Source: DSWT01 sp035420085 (lineage in GTDB: Bacteria; Chloroflexota; Anaerolineae; B4-G1; SLSP01). From it: a DNA stretch of 64,000 nt. The stretch is from the NCBI GenBank assembly GCA_035420085.1, contig DAOLUH010000026.1, positions 1 to 64,000 of the forward strand, in the 5' to 3' direction. Shown here piece by piece: positions 17,441-29,005 of the stretch. Each line of letters opens with the position of its first letter. Within the stretch, counting starts at the first letter, position 1. Below the pieces are notes generated by a model. That model was not told the DNA's origin. It ran no database searches and saw only the letters and a list, made by a program, of their open reading frames with translations. A program made the translations under genes and the position numbers.

Positions 17441-18556
17441 ATGCTCGGTGAAAGTTTGTTTTCTGGGGCGGTGAGCGCCCAAAGGGACGCCGGTGAAGCT
17501 CGAGAGAACACGGAAGCCGGAAGCGGTTCAGGCGTACTCCGTTCCCCATCCACTCACTGGAGCCACCTCATCGTCAGAGCGTGGCTGATCCTGGCGCTCT
17601 CTTTGACCGCTTGTGATGCTGTTGTTACCCCGCTGCCTACGCCGACCGCGCCTCCGACCGGAACGCCGACGCCTCGAGCGACTGCGACGCTTGCGCCGGG
17701 CGCTTTTCTGACGCCGATTCCGCCGACCGTGACGTTGACGCCATCCCCTACGCCCACGCCCGTCGTTCATGTGGTCGAGCAGGGGAATACCTTGTTGGGC
17801 ATCGCCCTGGAGTATGGTGTGACCGTGGATGCGCTCGTGCAGGTCAACGGATTAGACCCGTCGCAATACTTGCACATCGGTCAGGTGTTGATCATTCCCC
17901 TGGGCGAGGAAGAAGAACTGACGGATATGGGGATCGTAGTCCCCGTTGGCAATATGATTTTGGCGACGCCCACGCCGCTGCCTCTGGACATCAGCGGCGT
18001 TGCCCTGTACCAGACACCGGTGGGTGGGGTGTGGTGCATGGGAGAAGTCGTCAACACGACCGGCAGCCCGGTGACCAACCTGCAGGTGCAGGCGGCTCTG
18101 GTGGCGCACGATGGTACGCCATTGGCGTTGAGCGTGGCGTTGGCGGCGGCGGACTACCTGGCGCCCTCAGGACGCGCGCCGTTCGCCGTGCTTTTCAAAT
18201 CACCACCCAGCGGCTATACTGATGTGCGGGTGAGTCTGCTGCGCGGTGAAACCGTGAGCGCCATCACCGCCGATTTTACGCCGTTGGACGTCGTTCACCC
18301 GGTCGGGGCCGTCTCCGGCCCGCAGTATCGGGTCACGGGACAGCTTGTCAATAACACAGGTATATCCGTTAGCCGTATTTCGGTTGTCGTGACCTTGTAT
18401 GACCGCGAAGGCAAGGTCATCGGCTACCGGCAGATGCTCTTCGACAAAGCGGTCACACTGTCACCCGGGCAGAGCAAGGAGTTCAAACTTTTATTAACGC
18501 CTCAGGGGTTGGAACCTCCGGCCTCCTTTCAAGTGCTTGCCTGGGGGGTGAGCTAG
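17441..18556 (+). CDS. LysM-domain lipoprotein
   Basis: About 371 residues from the ATG at 17441 (a TTG lies two codons upstream). A hydrophobic stretch ending LILALSLTAC forms a lipobox, after an unusually long N-region of about 48 residues, so the true start may be later (a GTG lies at 17471). After the Cys comes a Thr/Pro-rich linker, then one LysM domain (HVVEQGNTLLGIALEYGV... to VLIIPLG, about residues 110-155), and two beta-rich FxLYD-like domains (about 185-371). LysM binds peptidoglycan or chitin-like glycans, so this is probably a lipid-anchored wall-binding protein. A TAAAAT at 17429-17434 is a possible -10, but it is too close to the ATG for a typical leader. plsC follows 18 bases downstream. 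Confidence 0.8.
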   Translation: MLGESLFSGAVSAQRDAGEARENTEAGSGSGVLRSPSTHWSHLIVRAWLILALSLTACDAVVTPLPTPTAPPTGTPTPRATATLAPGAFLTPIPPTVTLTPSPTPTPVVHVVEQGNTLLGIALEYGVTVDALVQVNGLDPSQYLHIGQVLIIPLGEEEELTDMGIVVPVGNMILATPTPLPLDISGVALYQTPVGGVWCMGEVVNTTGSPVTNLQVQAALVAHDGTPLALSVALAAADYLAPSGRAPFAVLFKSPPSGYTDVRVSLLRGETVSAITADFTPLDVVHPVGAVSGPQYRVTGQLVNNTGISVSRISVVVTLYDREGKVIGYRQMLFDKAVTLSPGQSKEFKLLLTPQGLEPPASFQVLAWGVS

Positions 18557-18574
18557 AGATCAGGGAGGAACACT

Positions 18575-19219
18575 GTGGATTACTGGAAAATGCGTACCAT
18601 CATCGGTTGGCTTTTTAGCTTGTTGTCGCGCGTCGAAGTTGTGGGGGCGGAACACATCCCCATGGAAGGCGGCTGTCTGCTCGTTCTCAACCACATCAGC
18701 CGTCTGGATACACCCGTGTTGCTGGTTGCGTCGCCGCGCCGCATCTACCCCCTGGCTGCCGACAAGTACAAGAATTTTCCGATCTTCAATTGGCTCCTCA
18801 AAATCAGTGACGTGGTTTGGATCAACCGCGCCGAGTTTGACCGTGAAGCGCTGTTAAAATCCATTGACGTGCTCAAACGCGGCGATATGTTGGGTATCGC
18901 GCCAGAGGGCACCCGCTCACGCGACAGCGCGCTGCATAAAGGTAAACCCGGCGTTGCTTTCCTGGCCGCTCGCACTGGCGTATCCATCATCCCGGTGGGG
19001 ATTACTGGAACACAATCTATGCTTCAGGACTTTTTGCGGCTGCGCCGGATGAGAATCCGCGTCACGTTTGGCGAGCCGTTCCGCCTCCCCAAATATGGTA
19101 AACTGTCTACCGATGAACTGGCTGCCGCTACCGACCTCATCATGTCACGTGTGGCCGCGCTTCTCCCCCCGACTTACCGCGGCGTCTATGCCTCTACAGT
19201 TGCACAATCCCTCACCTAA
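18575..19219 (+). CDS. plsC: 1-acyl-sn-glycerol-3-phosphate acyltransferase
   Basis: 214 residues from a GTG start preceded by AGGGAGGA. The acyltransferase motif I HX4D is seen as NHISRLD (about residue 37), and motif III as APEGTRSRD (about 109), with GKPGVAFLA and VGITGT further on. It transfers an acyl chain to lysophosphatidate to make phosphatidate in membrane phospholipid synthesis, at the cytoplasmic membrane face. An N-terminal hydrophobic stretch (IIGWLFSLLSRVEVVG) may anchor it. It lies between the LysM lipoprotein gene and the rpoB promoter and appears to be the last gene of its transcription unit. Confidence 0.9.
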   Translation: MDYWKMRTIIGWLFSLLSRVEVVGAEHIPMEGGCLLVLNHISRLDTPVLLVASPRRIYPLAADKYKNFPIFNWLLKISDVVWINRAEFDREALLKSIDVLKRGDMLGIAPEGTRSRDSALHKGKPGVAFLAARTGVSIIPVGITGTQSMLQDFLRLRRMRIRVTFGEPFRLPKYGKLSTDELAAATDLIMSRVAALLPPTYRGVYASTVAQSLT

Positions 19220-19227
19220 ACGGGATT

Positions 19228-19254
19228 TTGACGATAGCGATAGTATGGTATAAT
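19228..19254 (+). promoter_or_regulatory. rpoB promoter with extended -10
   Basis: TTGACG (19228-19233) and TATAAT (19249-19254), spacer 15, with TGG directly before the -10 (TATGGTATAAT). A leader of about 140 bases follows, containing a small hairpin GTCCAC/GTGGAC, up to the GGAGGGG ribosome-binding site of rpoB. Confidence 0.75.
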
Positions 19255-19398
19255 AGTCATTCGCTTATCGTTTATGTGTGTTTTTTCACGGTGATAATGT
19301 ACCGCTGCGTGTCATACAGGCGACGATACCAGTGGTGGGTCGTCCACACACATTGGGTGGACACAATTATGGCGGCTCCCAGGAGGGGATAGAATAGA

Positions 19399-23298
<3,900 letters not shown>

Positions 23299-23321
23299 CT
23301 GCGTGGCTTGTCTGTGAGGGG

Positions 23322-23349
23322 TTGACGTTTTTTCGCTTTATGGTAAAAT
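23322..23349 (+). promoter_or_regulatory. str-operon promoter upstream of rpsL
   Basis: TTGACG (23322-23327), 16-base spacer, TAAAAT (23344-23349), with TGG immediately before the -10 (TATGGTAAAAT). It lies 24 bases after the rpoB stop and leaves a leader of about 160 bases. Confidence 0.78.
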
Positions 23350-23388
23350 CCCAATTCGCAGACGGCAGCAAGAACTCCTGCCATCGAC

Positions 23389-23449
23389 AAGTGAAATTCT
23401 ACGGTCAACACGAGGGAGGCCATCGCAGTCTATGATGGCCTTCTTCACT
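23389..23449 (+). ncRNA. Candidate structured leader of the str operon
   Basis: An inner stem, AGGCCATC with GATGGCCT (extendable by G-U pairs), is enclosed by AGTGAA/TTCACT. A smaller hairpin GGCAG/CTGCC lies upstream (23364-23382). No T-run follows, so it is not an obvious terminator. It is a plausible target for ribosomal-protein feedback (S7 controls this operon in E. coli), but no match to a known motif was established. Confidence 0.4.
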
Positions 23450-23517
23450 GGAATTGTGAAAGTTTTGTAGCCATAGACCGGCGGTATCGGTTAATGGATT
23501 TAGTTTAGGAGGAGCAA

Positions 23518-23961
23518 GTGCCTACAATTAATCAGTTGGTGCGCAAGGGACGCAAACCGGCGCCGAAGAAAGCTAAGGCGCCAGCGCTACTTTTTAACGT
23601 TAACGCGAAGAAAGGCGGGAGATTGACACAATCGAGTCGCGGCAATCCCCAGAAGCGTGGTGTTTGCACTGTTGTGAAGACGACGACGCCCAAGAAACCT
23701 AACTCTGCGTTGCGCAAGATTGCGCGTGTGCGGTTGTCGAACCGTGTCGAAGTCACAGCCTACATCCCTGGTGAAGGCCATAACTTGCAAGAGCACTCAG
23801 TGGTCCTTGTGCGCGGTGGCCGTGTGAAAGACCTGCCTGGTGTGCGCTATCACATTGTCCGTGGGGCGATGGATGCCACGGGTGTTGATGGTCGCCATCA
23901 GCAGCGTTCCAAATATGGGACCAAGCGTGTAGCTGCGACGAAGGCAGCGAAGAAGAAGTAA
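23518..23961 (+). CDS. rpsL: 30S ribosomal protein S12
   Basis: 147 residues from a GTG start preceded by AGGAGGAG. TTPKKPNSALRKIARVRL and RGGRVKDLPGVRYHIVRG are the decoding-site segments; the Lys and Asp of KDLPG are present. Compared with the 124-residue E. coli protein there is an insertion between APAL and PQKRGVC (about residues 25-43), at the same place as the shorter insertion of Firmicutes, and a Lys/Ala-rich C-terminal tail. The Lys of TPKKPN is unaltered, so no streptomycin-resistance change is seen there. Confidence 0.97.
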   Translation: MPTINQLVRKGRKPAPKKAKAPALLFNVNAKKGGRLTQSSRGNPQKRGVCTVVKTTTPKKPNSALRKIARVRLSNRVEVTAYIPGEGHNLQEHSVVLVRGGRVKDLPGVRYHIVRGAMDATGVDGRHQQRSKYGTKRVAATKAAKKK

Positions 23962-23978
23962 AGCGAGCGGGGTGAAAT

Positions 23979-24449
23979 ATGCCGAGACGAAATCGTCCAT
24001 CTTTATCTGTAGTTCCGCCGGATACTCGTTACAATAGCGTACCCTTGCAGCGCTTCATCAATCGCATGATGCGGGTGGGGAAGAAGAGCGTGGCGCAGCG
24101 CATTATGTATAAAGCTCTTGATCGCGTTGAAGCCCGCACGAACAAACCGGCGATAGAAGTCTTCGATGCAGCTTTGCGCAATGTGGCGCCGGCGATTGAG
24201 ATTAAGCCGCGCCGTGTTGGTGGCGCAACCTATCAGATCCCGGTTGAGGTGCCGCCTCACCGCCAGCTATCCCTGGCCATCCGTTGGATGCTGGAAGCAG
24301 CGCAGAAGCGTTCTGGCCATGGGATGGTTGAAAAACTGTCCGCAGAGTTGATTGATGCCTCGAACGGTGTGGGTTCTGCCGTCAAGAAACGCGAAGACAC
24401 ACTGAGAATGGCCGAGGCAAACCGCGCATTCGCGCATCTGCGCTGGTAA
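23979..24449 (+). CDS. rpsG: 30S ribosomal protein S7
   Basis: 156 residues, the usual length. MPRRNRPSLSVVPPDTRYNS is followed by the conserved core with FINRMMRVGKKSVAQRI and the C-terminal DTLRMAEANRAFAHLRW. S7 nucleates the 30S head and contacts E-site tRNA. It starts 17 bases after rpsL and 61 bases ahead of fusA, in normal str-operon order. Confidence 0.97.
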   Translation: MPRRNRPSLSVVPPDTRYNSVPLQRFINRMMRVGKKSVAQRIMYKALDRVEARTNKPAIEVFDAALRNVAPAIEIKPRRVGGATYQIPVEVPPHRQLSLAIRWMLEAAQKRSGHGMVEKLSAELIDASNGVGSAVKKREDTLRMAEANRAFAHLRW

Positions 24450-24510
24450 CTGACGTTCGTTCTGCGAGACTCGTCAGGGCCGTCGCTGGTTAAAAAATAG
24501 GTTAACGGCG

Positions 24511-26583
24511 ATGACCGAAGAACATTCACTGGCAAATATCCGCAATATCGGCATCATTGCCCATATTGATGCGGGTAAAACGACCACCACCGAGCGTATC
24601 CTTTACTATACGGGACGCACGCACCGGTTGGGTAACGTTGATGAGGGTACCACCGTCACCGACTGGATGGTGCAGGAGCGGGAACGGGGTATCACGATCG
24701 CGTCGGCGGCGGTCACGTGTTTTTGGCGGGGATACCAGATCAACATCGTGGATACCCCGGGGCACATTGACTTTACCGCAGAAGTGCAGCGTAGCCTGCG
24801 CGTTTTAGATGGTGGTATCGTAGTTTTCGATGGCACGGCGGGGGTGGAACCGCAGTCCGAGACTGTGTGGCGTCAGGCGCGCATGTTCGGGGTGCCGCTG
24901 ATCGCCTTCATTAACAAGATGGATAAGTTAGGCGCGAATTTCTCTCACGCCATAGAGACGATTCGCGAACGTCTGAAAGCGCATCCTTTGCCCATTCAGT
25001 GGCCGCTCGGGGCGGAATCTGGTTTCCGCGGCGCGGTGGACCTGCTGGAGTGGAAAGCCGTTATCTGGGCGGATGACCTGGGGATGACAATGCAAGAAGC
25101 GCCGGTCCCCGCCGACGTTGAAGTCGAAGCCTTGGCTGCGCGTGAGGCGATGATTGAGACGATCGTTGAGACCGATGATGGGTTAATGGAGCGCTACCTG
25201 GACGGGGAAGATATTAGCGTCACGGATTTGCGAGCGGCGCTTCGCAAGGCAACGATTAGCGGCGTGATTCAGCCGGTCCTGTGCGGGTCTTCCTTACGCA
25301 ACAAAGGCGTACAACCTTTACTTGATGCTGTTGTGGATTTCTTGCCTTCACCGTTGGATATTCCACCTGTGAAAGGCACAAATCCCAAGAAAGACCAACT
25401 TGAAGAGCGCCCAGCGGATTCAACAGCGCCGTTGGCGGCCTTGATCTTTAAAATAGCTGCAGACCCTTACGTGGGGCGTTTGGCTTACTTCCGCGTTTAT
25501 TCTGGAAAGATAATCCGGGGTAATGTTTACACGAACCCCCGCAAGGGTGTACGAGAGCGGGTTACGAAACTGCTACGCATGTTCGCTGACCATCGAGAAG
25601 AAGTCGAAGAAGTAGGCGCTGGCGACATCGGGGCAACGGTGGGGCTGAAGAGCACGTTTACAGGTGATACACTTTCCGCACTCCATGCTCCAATCGTTCT
25701 GGAAACGATTCGCTTCCCTGAACCGGTGATTTCGGTGGCAGTGGAACCGCGAACGGTTGCTGACCAGGATCGTTTGAATGAAGCATTACAACGTCTGGCA
25801 GAAGAAGACCCGACTTTTCGAGTGCGTGTGGATGAAGGGACAGGCCAGACCGTCATTTCCGGGATGGGTGAACTGCACCTTGAGATCCTTGTAGATCGGA
25901 TGTTGCGAGAGTTTACTGTTCAAGCTAACGTTGGTAAACTTCGCGTCTCGTACAAAGAAACAGTGACGCGCACCGGCCAGGCTGACATCGTTTTTGAGCG
26001 CATGTTGGCCGGAAAACCCCAGTACGCGCGGGTGGCTCTGGAAGTTAGCCCCGCCGACATGGGCGGCGAATCGCGTTTTGAGAATCTACTACGTCCGCAG
26101 GACCTGGCGCCGCAGTTTGTGGAGGCGATCAGAGCTGGGGCGTTAGAGTCGTTGGACAGCGGTTTCCTGGCTGGCTATCCGTTGGTAGGGGTGGTGATTC
26201 GTCTCGTTGGTGCAGACGCGCAGCCTGACCTTTCGTCGGAGATCGCATTCAAGGCGGCCGCAGCCCAGGCCTTCCGTCAGGCTGTGGAGTCAGCTTCACC
26301 GGTGTTACTTGAACCGGTGATGGATGTGGAGGTGCTGACGCCAGAAGAGTTCGTCGGCGAAGTACTCGGCAATCTGAGTTCACGCGATGCCGAAGTGCAG
26401 ATGATGGAGGCGCGTCCTGGTGGAGTCCAGGCCATTCGGGCCTATGCTCCGCTCATTAAAATGTTTGGGTATGCCACCGGCCTGCGCAGCATGACGCAGG
26501 GGCGGGGGACATTTACAATGGAATTCCACCATTATGCACCGGTGGATTCCCGGCAAATGGAGGCCATTCTATATGGCGCATAG
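24511..26583 (+). CDS. fusA: Elongation factor G
   Basis: 690 residues. GTPase motifs: AHIDAGKTT (P loop), ERERGITI (switch I), DTPGHIDF and NKMDKLG. Domains II-V follow, with EDPTFRV and ISGMGELHLEI in domain III and MFGYATGLRSMTQGR in domain V. It drives tRNA-mRNA translocation. The segment EGTTVTDWMVQERERGIT differs from the classical EF-G wording and is closer to the mitochondrial/spd-type EFG1 group. In domain IV the tip reads GADAQPDLSSE instead of the usual GSYHDVDSSE, so the His equivalent to E. coli H583 is Gln571. The second tip loop has SSRDAEV in place of (N)SRRGxI. The gene is in normal operon position, upstream of tuf. Confidence 0.95.
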   Translation: MTEEHSLANIRNIGIIAHIDAGKTTTTERILYYTGRTHRLGNVDEGTTVTDWMVQERERGITIASAAVTCFWRGYQINIVDTPGHIDFTAEVQRSLRVLDGGIVVFDGTAGVEPQSETVWRQARMFGVPLIAFINKMDKLGANFSHAIETIRERLKAHPLPIQWPLGAESGFRGAVDLLEWKAVIWADDLGMTMQEAPVPADVEVEALAAREAMIETIVETDDGLMERYLDGEDISVTDLRAALRKATISGVIQPVLCGSSLRNKGVQPLLDAVVDFLPSPLDIPPVKGTNPKKDQLEERPADSTAPLAALIFKIAADPYVGRLAYFRVYSGKIIRGNVYTNPRKGVRERVTKLLRMFADHREEVEEVGAGDIGATVGLKSTFTGDTLSALHAPIVLETIRFPEPVISVAVEPRTVADQDRLNEALQRLAEEDPTFRVRVDEGTGQTVISGMGELHLEILVDRMLREFTVQANVGKLRVSYKETVTRTGQADIVFERMLAGKPQYARVALEVSPADMGGESRFENLLRPQDLAPQFVEAIRAGALESLDSGFLAGYPLVGVVIRLVGADAQPDLSSEIAFKAAAAQAFRQAVESASPVLLEPVMDVEVLTPEEFVGEVLGNLSSRDAEVQMMEARPGGVQAIRAYAPLIKMFGYATGLRSMTQGRGTFTMEFHHYAPVDSRQMEAILYGA

Positions 26584-26595
26584 GCCATCCTGGTA

Positions 26596-26604
26596 TGGTA
26601 TCAT
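26596..26604 (+). promoter_or_regulatory. Possible internal promoter ahead of tuf (extended -10 only)
   Basis: TATGGTATCAT lies in the 66-base fusA-tuf gap, matching the extended -10 of other promoters in this window. No convincing -35 is present. An extra tuf promoter would fit the high demand for EF-Tu. Confidence 0.4.
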
Positions 26605-26649
26605 TCAATTAACTAGAAAGAAATAGTAAGCAATAAGGAGAGGCAAGCA

Positions 26650-27870
26650 ATGGGTAAGGAGAAGTTTGAACGTACAAAGCCACATGTAAACGTGGGAACG
26701 ATTGGTCACATTGATCATGGCAAGACCACCTTGACCGCGGCGATCACCCGTACCTTGTCGACCAAGGGGTGGGCCGATTTCAAGGGGTATGATGAGGTCG
26801 CTAAGGCGGACGCCAAAATGTTCCGCCGTGACGCTACCAAAATTTTGACCGTCGCCATCTCGCACGTAGAATATGAGACCGAGAAACGCCACTACGCGCA
26901 CGTGGACTGTCCTGGTCACCGTGACTACATCAAGAACATGATCACGGGTGCGGCGCAAATGGACGGCGCTATTCTGGTCGTTTCTGCAGTTGACGGGCCG
27001 ATGCCCCAGACGCGCGAGCACATCCTCCTGGCGAAGCAGGTTGAAGTTCCGGCGATTGTGGTCTACATGAACAAGGTTGACCTGATGGACGATCCCGAAC
27101 TGCTGGAGCTGGTTGATCTGGAGATCCGTGAGGTATTGAGCAGCTACGGGTTCCCCGGCGACGAAACCCCCATCGTGCAAGGTTCTGCGTTGGCGGCTCT
27201 GAACTGCAAGAGCAATGACCCCAATGATCCCGCTTATGCTTCGATCTGGGAGCTGATGCGCGTCGTGGACGAGTACATTCCTACCCCCGTGCGCGACGAG
27301 GACAAGCCCTTCTTGATGTCCATCGAGGATGTCTTCTCCATCAAGGGCCGTGGGACGGTGGTCACCGGGCGTGTGGATCGCGGGACGATGCGCCCCAACA
27401 CCGAAGTTGAGCTGGTTGGCGATATGTACGAGAAGCCGCGCAAGACCGTGGTGACGTCAATGGAAATGTTCCACAAGACGTTGGACGTGGTTCGCGCTGG
27501 CGACAATGCCGGGTTGCTGTTGCGTGGTATCAACAAAGATGAGGTGGGGCGTGGCGTCGTCGTCGCTGCTCCGGGGACCATCCACGCGCGCAGCAAGTTC
27601 GAGGCTGAGGTCTACATTCTGCGCCGGGACGAGGGTGGGCGGCACAAGCCGTTCTTCTCTGGCTACAAGCCGCAGTTCTTCGTCAGCACGATGGACATCA
27701 CCGGTACGGTTGAGCTGCCCGAAGGGGTCGAGATGGTTATGCCAGGCGACCGGACCAACATGAAGGTGGAGCTGATTTCGCCGGTGGCGATTGAATCCGG
27801 GCAGCGCTTTGCTATTCGTGAGGGTGGTCTGACTGTTGGTGCTGGCATCATCACCAAGATCCTGGGCTAG
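26650..27870 (+). CDS. tuf: Elongation factor Tu with atypical switch I
   Basis: 406 residues. GTPase motifs GHIDHGKTT, DCPGH and NKVD, and three EF-Tu domains, are complete; the catalytic His is at 90. It delivers aminoacyl-tRNA to the ribosome. Switch I is abnormal: where EF-Tu has EEKARGITINTAHVEYE, this protein has a five-residue longer stretch ending RRDATKILTVAISHVEYE (residues 59-76). The Mg-binding Thr is kept (Thr67) but Arg-Gly-Ile before it becomes Lys-Ile-Leu. Other near-invariant sites differ: CPGHRDYIKNM (Ala to Arg), FFVSTMDITG (Arg to Ser and Thr to Met of FRTTDVTG), PGDRTNM (for PGDNVTM) and REGGLTVGAG (Arg to Leu). Reading frame and codon use look normal, so sequencing error is unlikely. 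Another tuf may exist elsewhere. Confidence 0.93.
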   Translation: MGKEKFERTKPHVNVGTIGHIDHGKTTLTAAITRTLSTKGWADFKGYDEVAKADAKMFRRDATKILTVAISHVEYETEKRHYAHVDCPGHRDYIKNMITGAAQMDGAILVVSAVDGPMPQTREHILLAKQVEVPAIVVYMNKVDLMDDPELLELVDLEIREVLSSYGFPGDETPIVQGSALAALNCKSNDPNDPAYASIWELMRVVDEYIPTPVRDEDKPFLMSIEDVFSIKGRGTVVTGRVDRGTMRPNTEVELVGDMYEKPRKTVVTSMEMFHKTLDVVRAGDNAGLLLRGINKDEVGRGVVVAAPGTIHARSKFEAEVYILRRDEGGRHKPFFSGYKPQFFVSTMDITGTVELPEGVEMVMPGDRTNMKVELISPVAIESGQRFAIREGGLTVGAGIITKILG

Positions 27871-27905
27871 ATTTCAGGATTTCACGCTATATCATCAGGT
27901 GATTT

Positions 27906-28214
27906 ATGGCTAAACAACGCATTCGCATTCGGTTAAAGGGATACGATCATCGTATTCTCGACGAGTCCGCGCGGCGGATCGTCGAAGCAGCGGAACGGAC
28001 GGGAGCGCGTGTCGTGGGGCCGGTTCCTCTTCCGACAAAGATTGAGCGATTTGCAGTACGGCGTTCAACTTTTATCGATAAGGATTCGCATGAGCACTTC
28101 GAGATTCGCACCCACAAGCGATTGATCGATATTCAGGAACCGGATTCGAAGACGATTGATACGCTAATGCGGCTGAATATGCCGGCTGGCGTTGATATCG
28201 AGATTAAACTTTAA
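27906..28214 (+). CDS. rpsJ: 30S ribosomal protein S10
   Basis: 102 residues, standard length. IRIRLKGYDHRILDESA at the start and the loop EHFEIRTHKRLIDI are diagnostic. S10 sits in the 30S head and is also the NusE partner of NusB in antitermination. It starts 35 bases after tuf, joining the str and S10 operons without a visible promoter or terminator between them. Confidence 0.97.
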   Translation: MAKQRIRIRLKGYDHRILDESARRIVEAAERTGARVVGPVPLPTKIERFAVRRSTFIDKDSHEHFEIRTHKRLIDIQEPDSKTIDTLMRLNMPAGVDIEIKL

Positions 28215-28240
28215 GCGGTCAATTGTGCCTTGCGCTGATG

Positions 28241-28285
28241 CCCCCCGGCCGTTAACTCCGGGTACGAGAGTTGAGGGTCGGGGGG
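28241..28285 (+). ncRNA. Strong hairpin in the rpsJ-rplC spacer, candidate regulatory leader
   Basis: CCCCCCG with CGGGGGG at the base and AACTC with GAGTT near the top form a long interrupted stem in a 135-base spacer that is unusually large for this cluster. No T-run follows (GATAATG), so it is not an intrinsic terminator. It could be a ribosomal-protein binding site (L3, L4 or S10) or a processing or stability element. Confidence 0.5.
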
Positions 28286-28349
28286 ATAATGTCGAAAGGT
28301 AGCAATGGGATGATGCAGCAGACCTAGCGCTGGCAGTCCCAAGGAGGAA

Positions 28350-29003
28350 ATGGTGAAAGGGATCCTAGGTAAAAAAGTGGGGATGACCCAGGTGATACAG
28401 GAGGACGGTCTCGTTGTGCCGGTGACGGTTGTCGAAGCCGGGCCATGTTACGTGACCGAAGTGCGCACGCTGGAACGCGATGGTTATCGCGCTGTGCAAT
28501 TAGGTTTTGAACCCGCTAAGTCCAAGCACCTATCCAAGGGCCAGCGGGGCCATCTGAAGCGGGCCGCTGTGCCTGAGCTGCGTTATCTTCGTGAGTTGCG
28601 CACGCGCGAGGATGAGCAGTACGAAGTAGGCCAGCAGGTCCTGGTTGATATTTTCCAACCTGGGGAGTGCGTTGACGTTGAAGCCAAATCGAAAGGACGT
28701 GGCTTTGCGGGTGTCGTCAAACGGTGGAATTTCGCCGGTGGTCCGCGCACCCACGGTCAGTCTGACCGCGAGCGCGCCCCTGGCTCCATCGGCGCGTGCG
28801 CTACGCCGGGTAAGGTTTGGAAAGGGAAGAAAATGCCTGGTCGAATGGGCGGTAAGCAAGTCACGGTGAGCAATTTAGAGGTTGTGGTCGTTGACCGTGA
28901 GCGTAATCTTCTGGCGGTACGTGGCAGTGTTCCCGGCCCGAATGGGAGTTTGGTCTTGATCAAGGTCGCCCGCAAACAAAAAGTTGCCAAGGGAGGTAAG
29001 TAG
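28350..29003 (+). CDS. rplC: 50S ribosomal protein L3
   Basis: 217 residues starting MVKGILGKKVGMTQ after AAGGAGGAA. The segment KGRGFAGVVKRWNFAGGPRTHGQSDRERAPGSIG is the loop that reaches the peptidyl-transferase centre, and KMPGRMGGKQVTV is also conserved. L3 is an early 23S assembly protein. It follows a large structured spacer and is 2 bases from rplD. Confidence 0.96.
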   Translation: MVKGILGKKVGMTQVIQEDGLVVPVTVVEAGPCYVTEVRTLERDGYRAVQLGFEPAKSKHLSKGQRGHLKRAAVPELRYLRELRTREDEQYEVGQQVLVDIFQPGECVDVEAKSKGRGFAGVVKRWNFAGGPRTHGQSDRERAPGSIGACATPGKVWKGKKMPGRMGGKQVTVSNLEVVVVDRERNLLAVRGSVPGPNGSLVLIKVARKQKVAKGGK

Positions 29004-29005
29004 CG

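Noticed and set aside
19096..19106. TATGGTAAACT within plsC as a promoter
   Set aside because: It lies in coding sequence, has a poor hexamer and lacks a -35.
26650..27870. EF-Tu deviation as a sequencing frameshift
   Set aside because: The frame is intact on both sides and five extra codons are added in a multiple of three, with conserved residues immediately on both sides. An error would need two compensating shifts.
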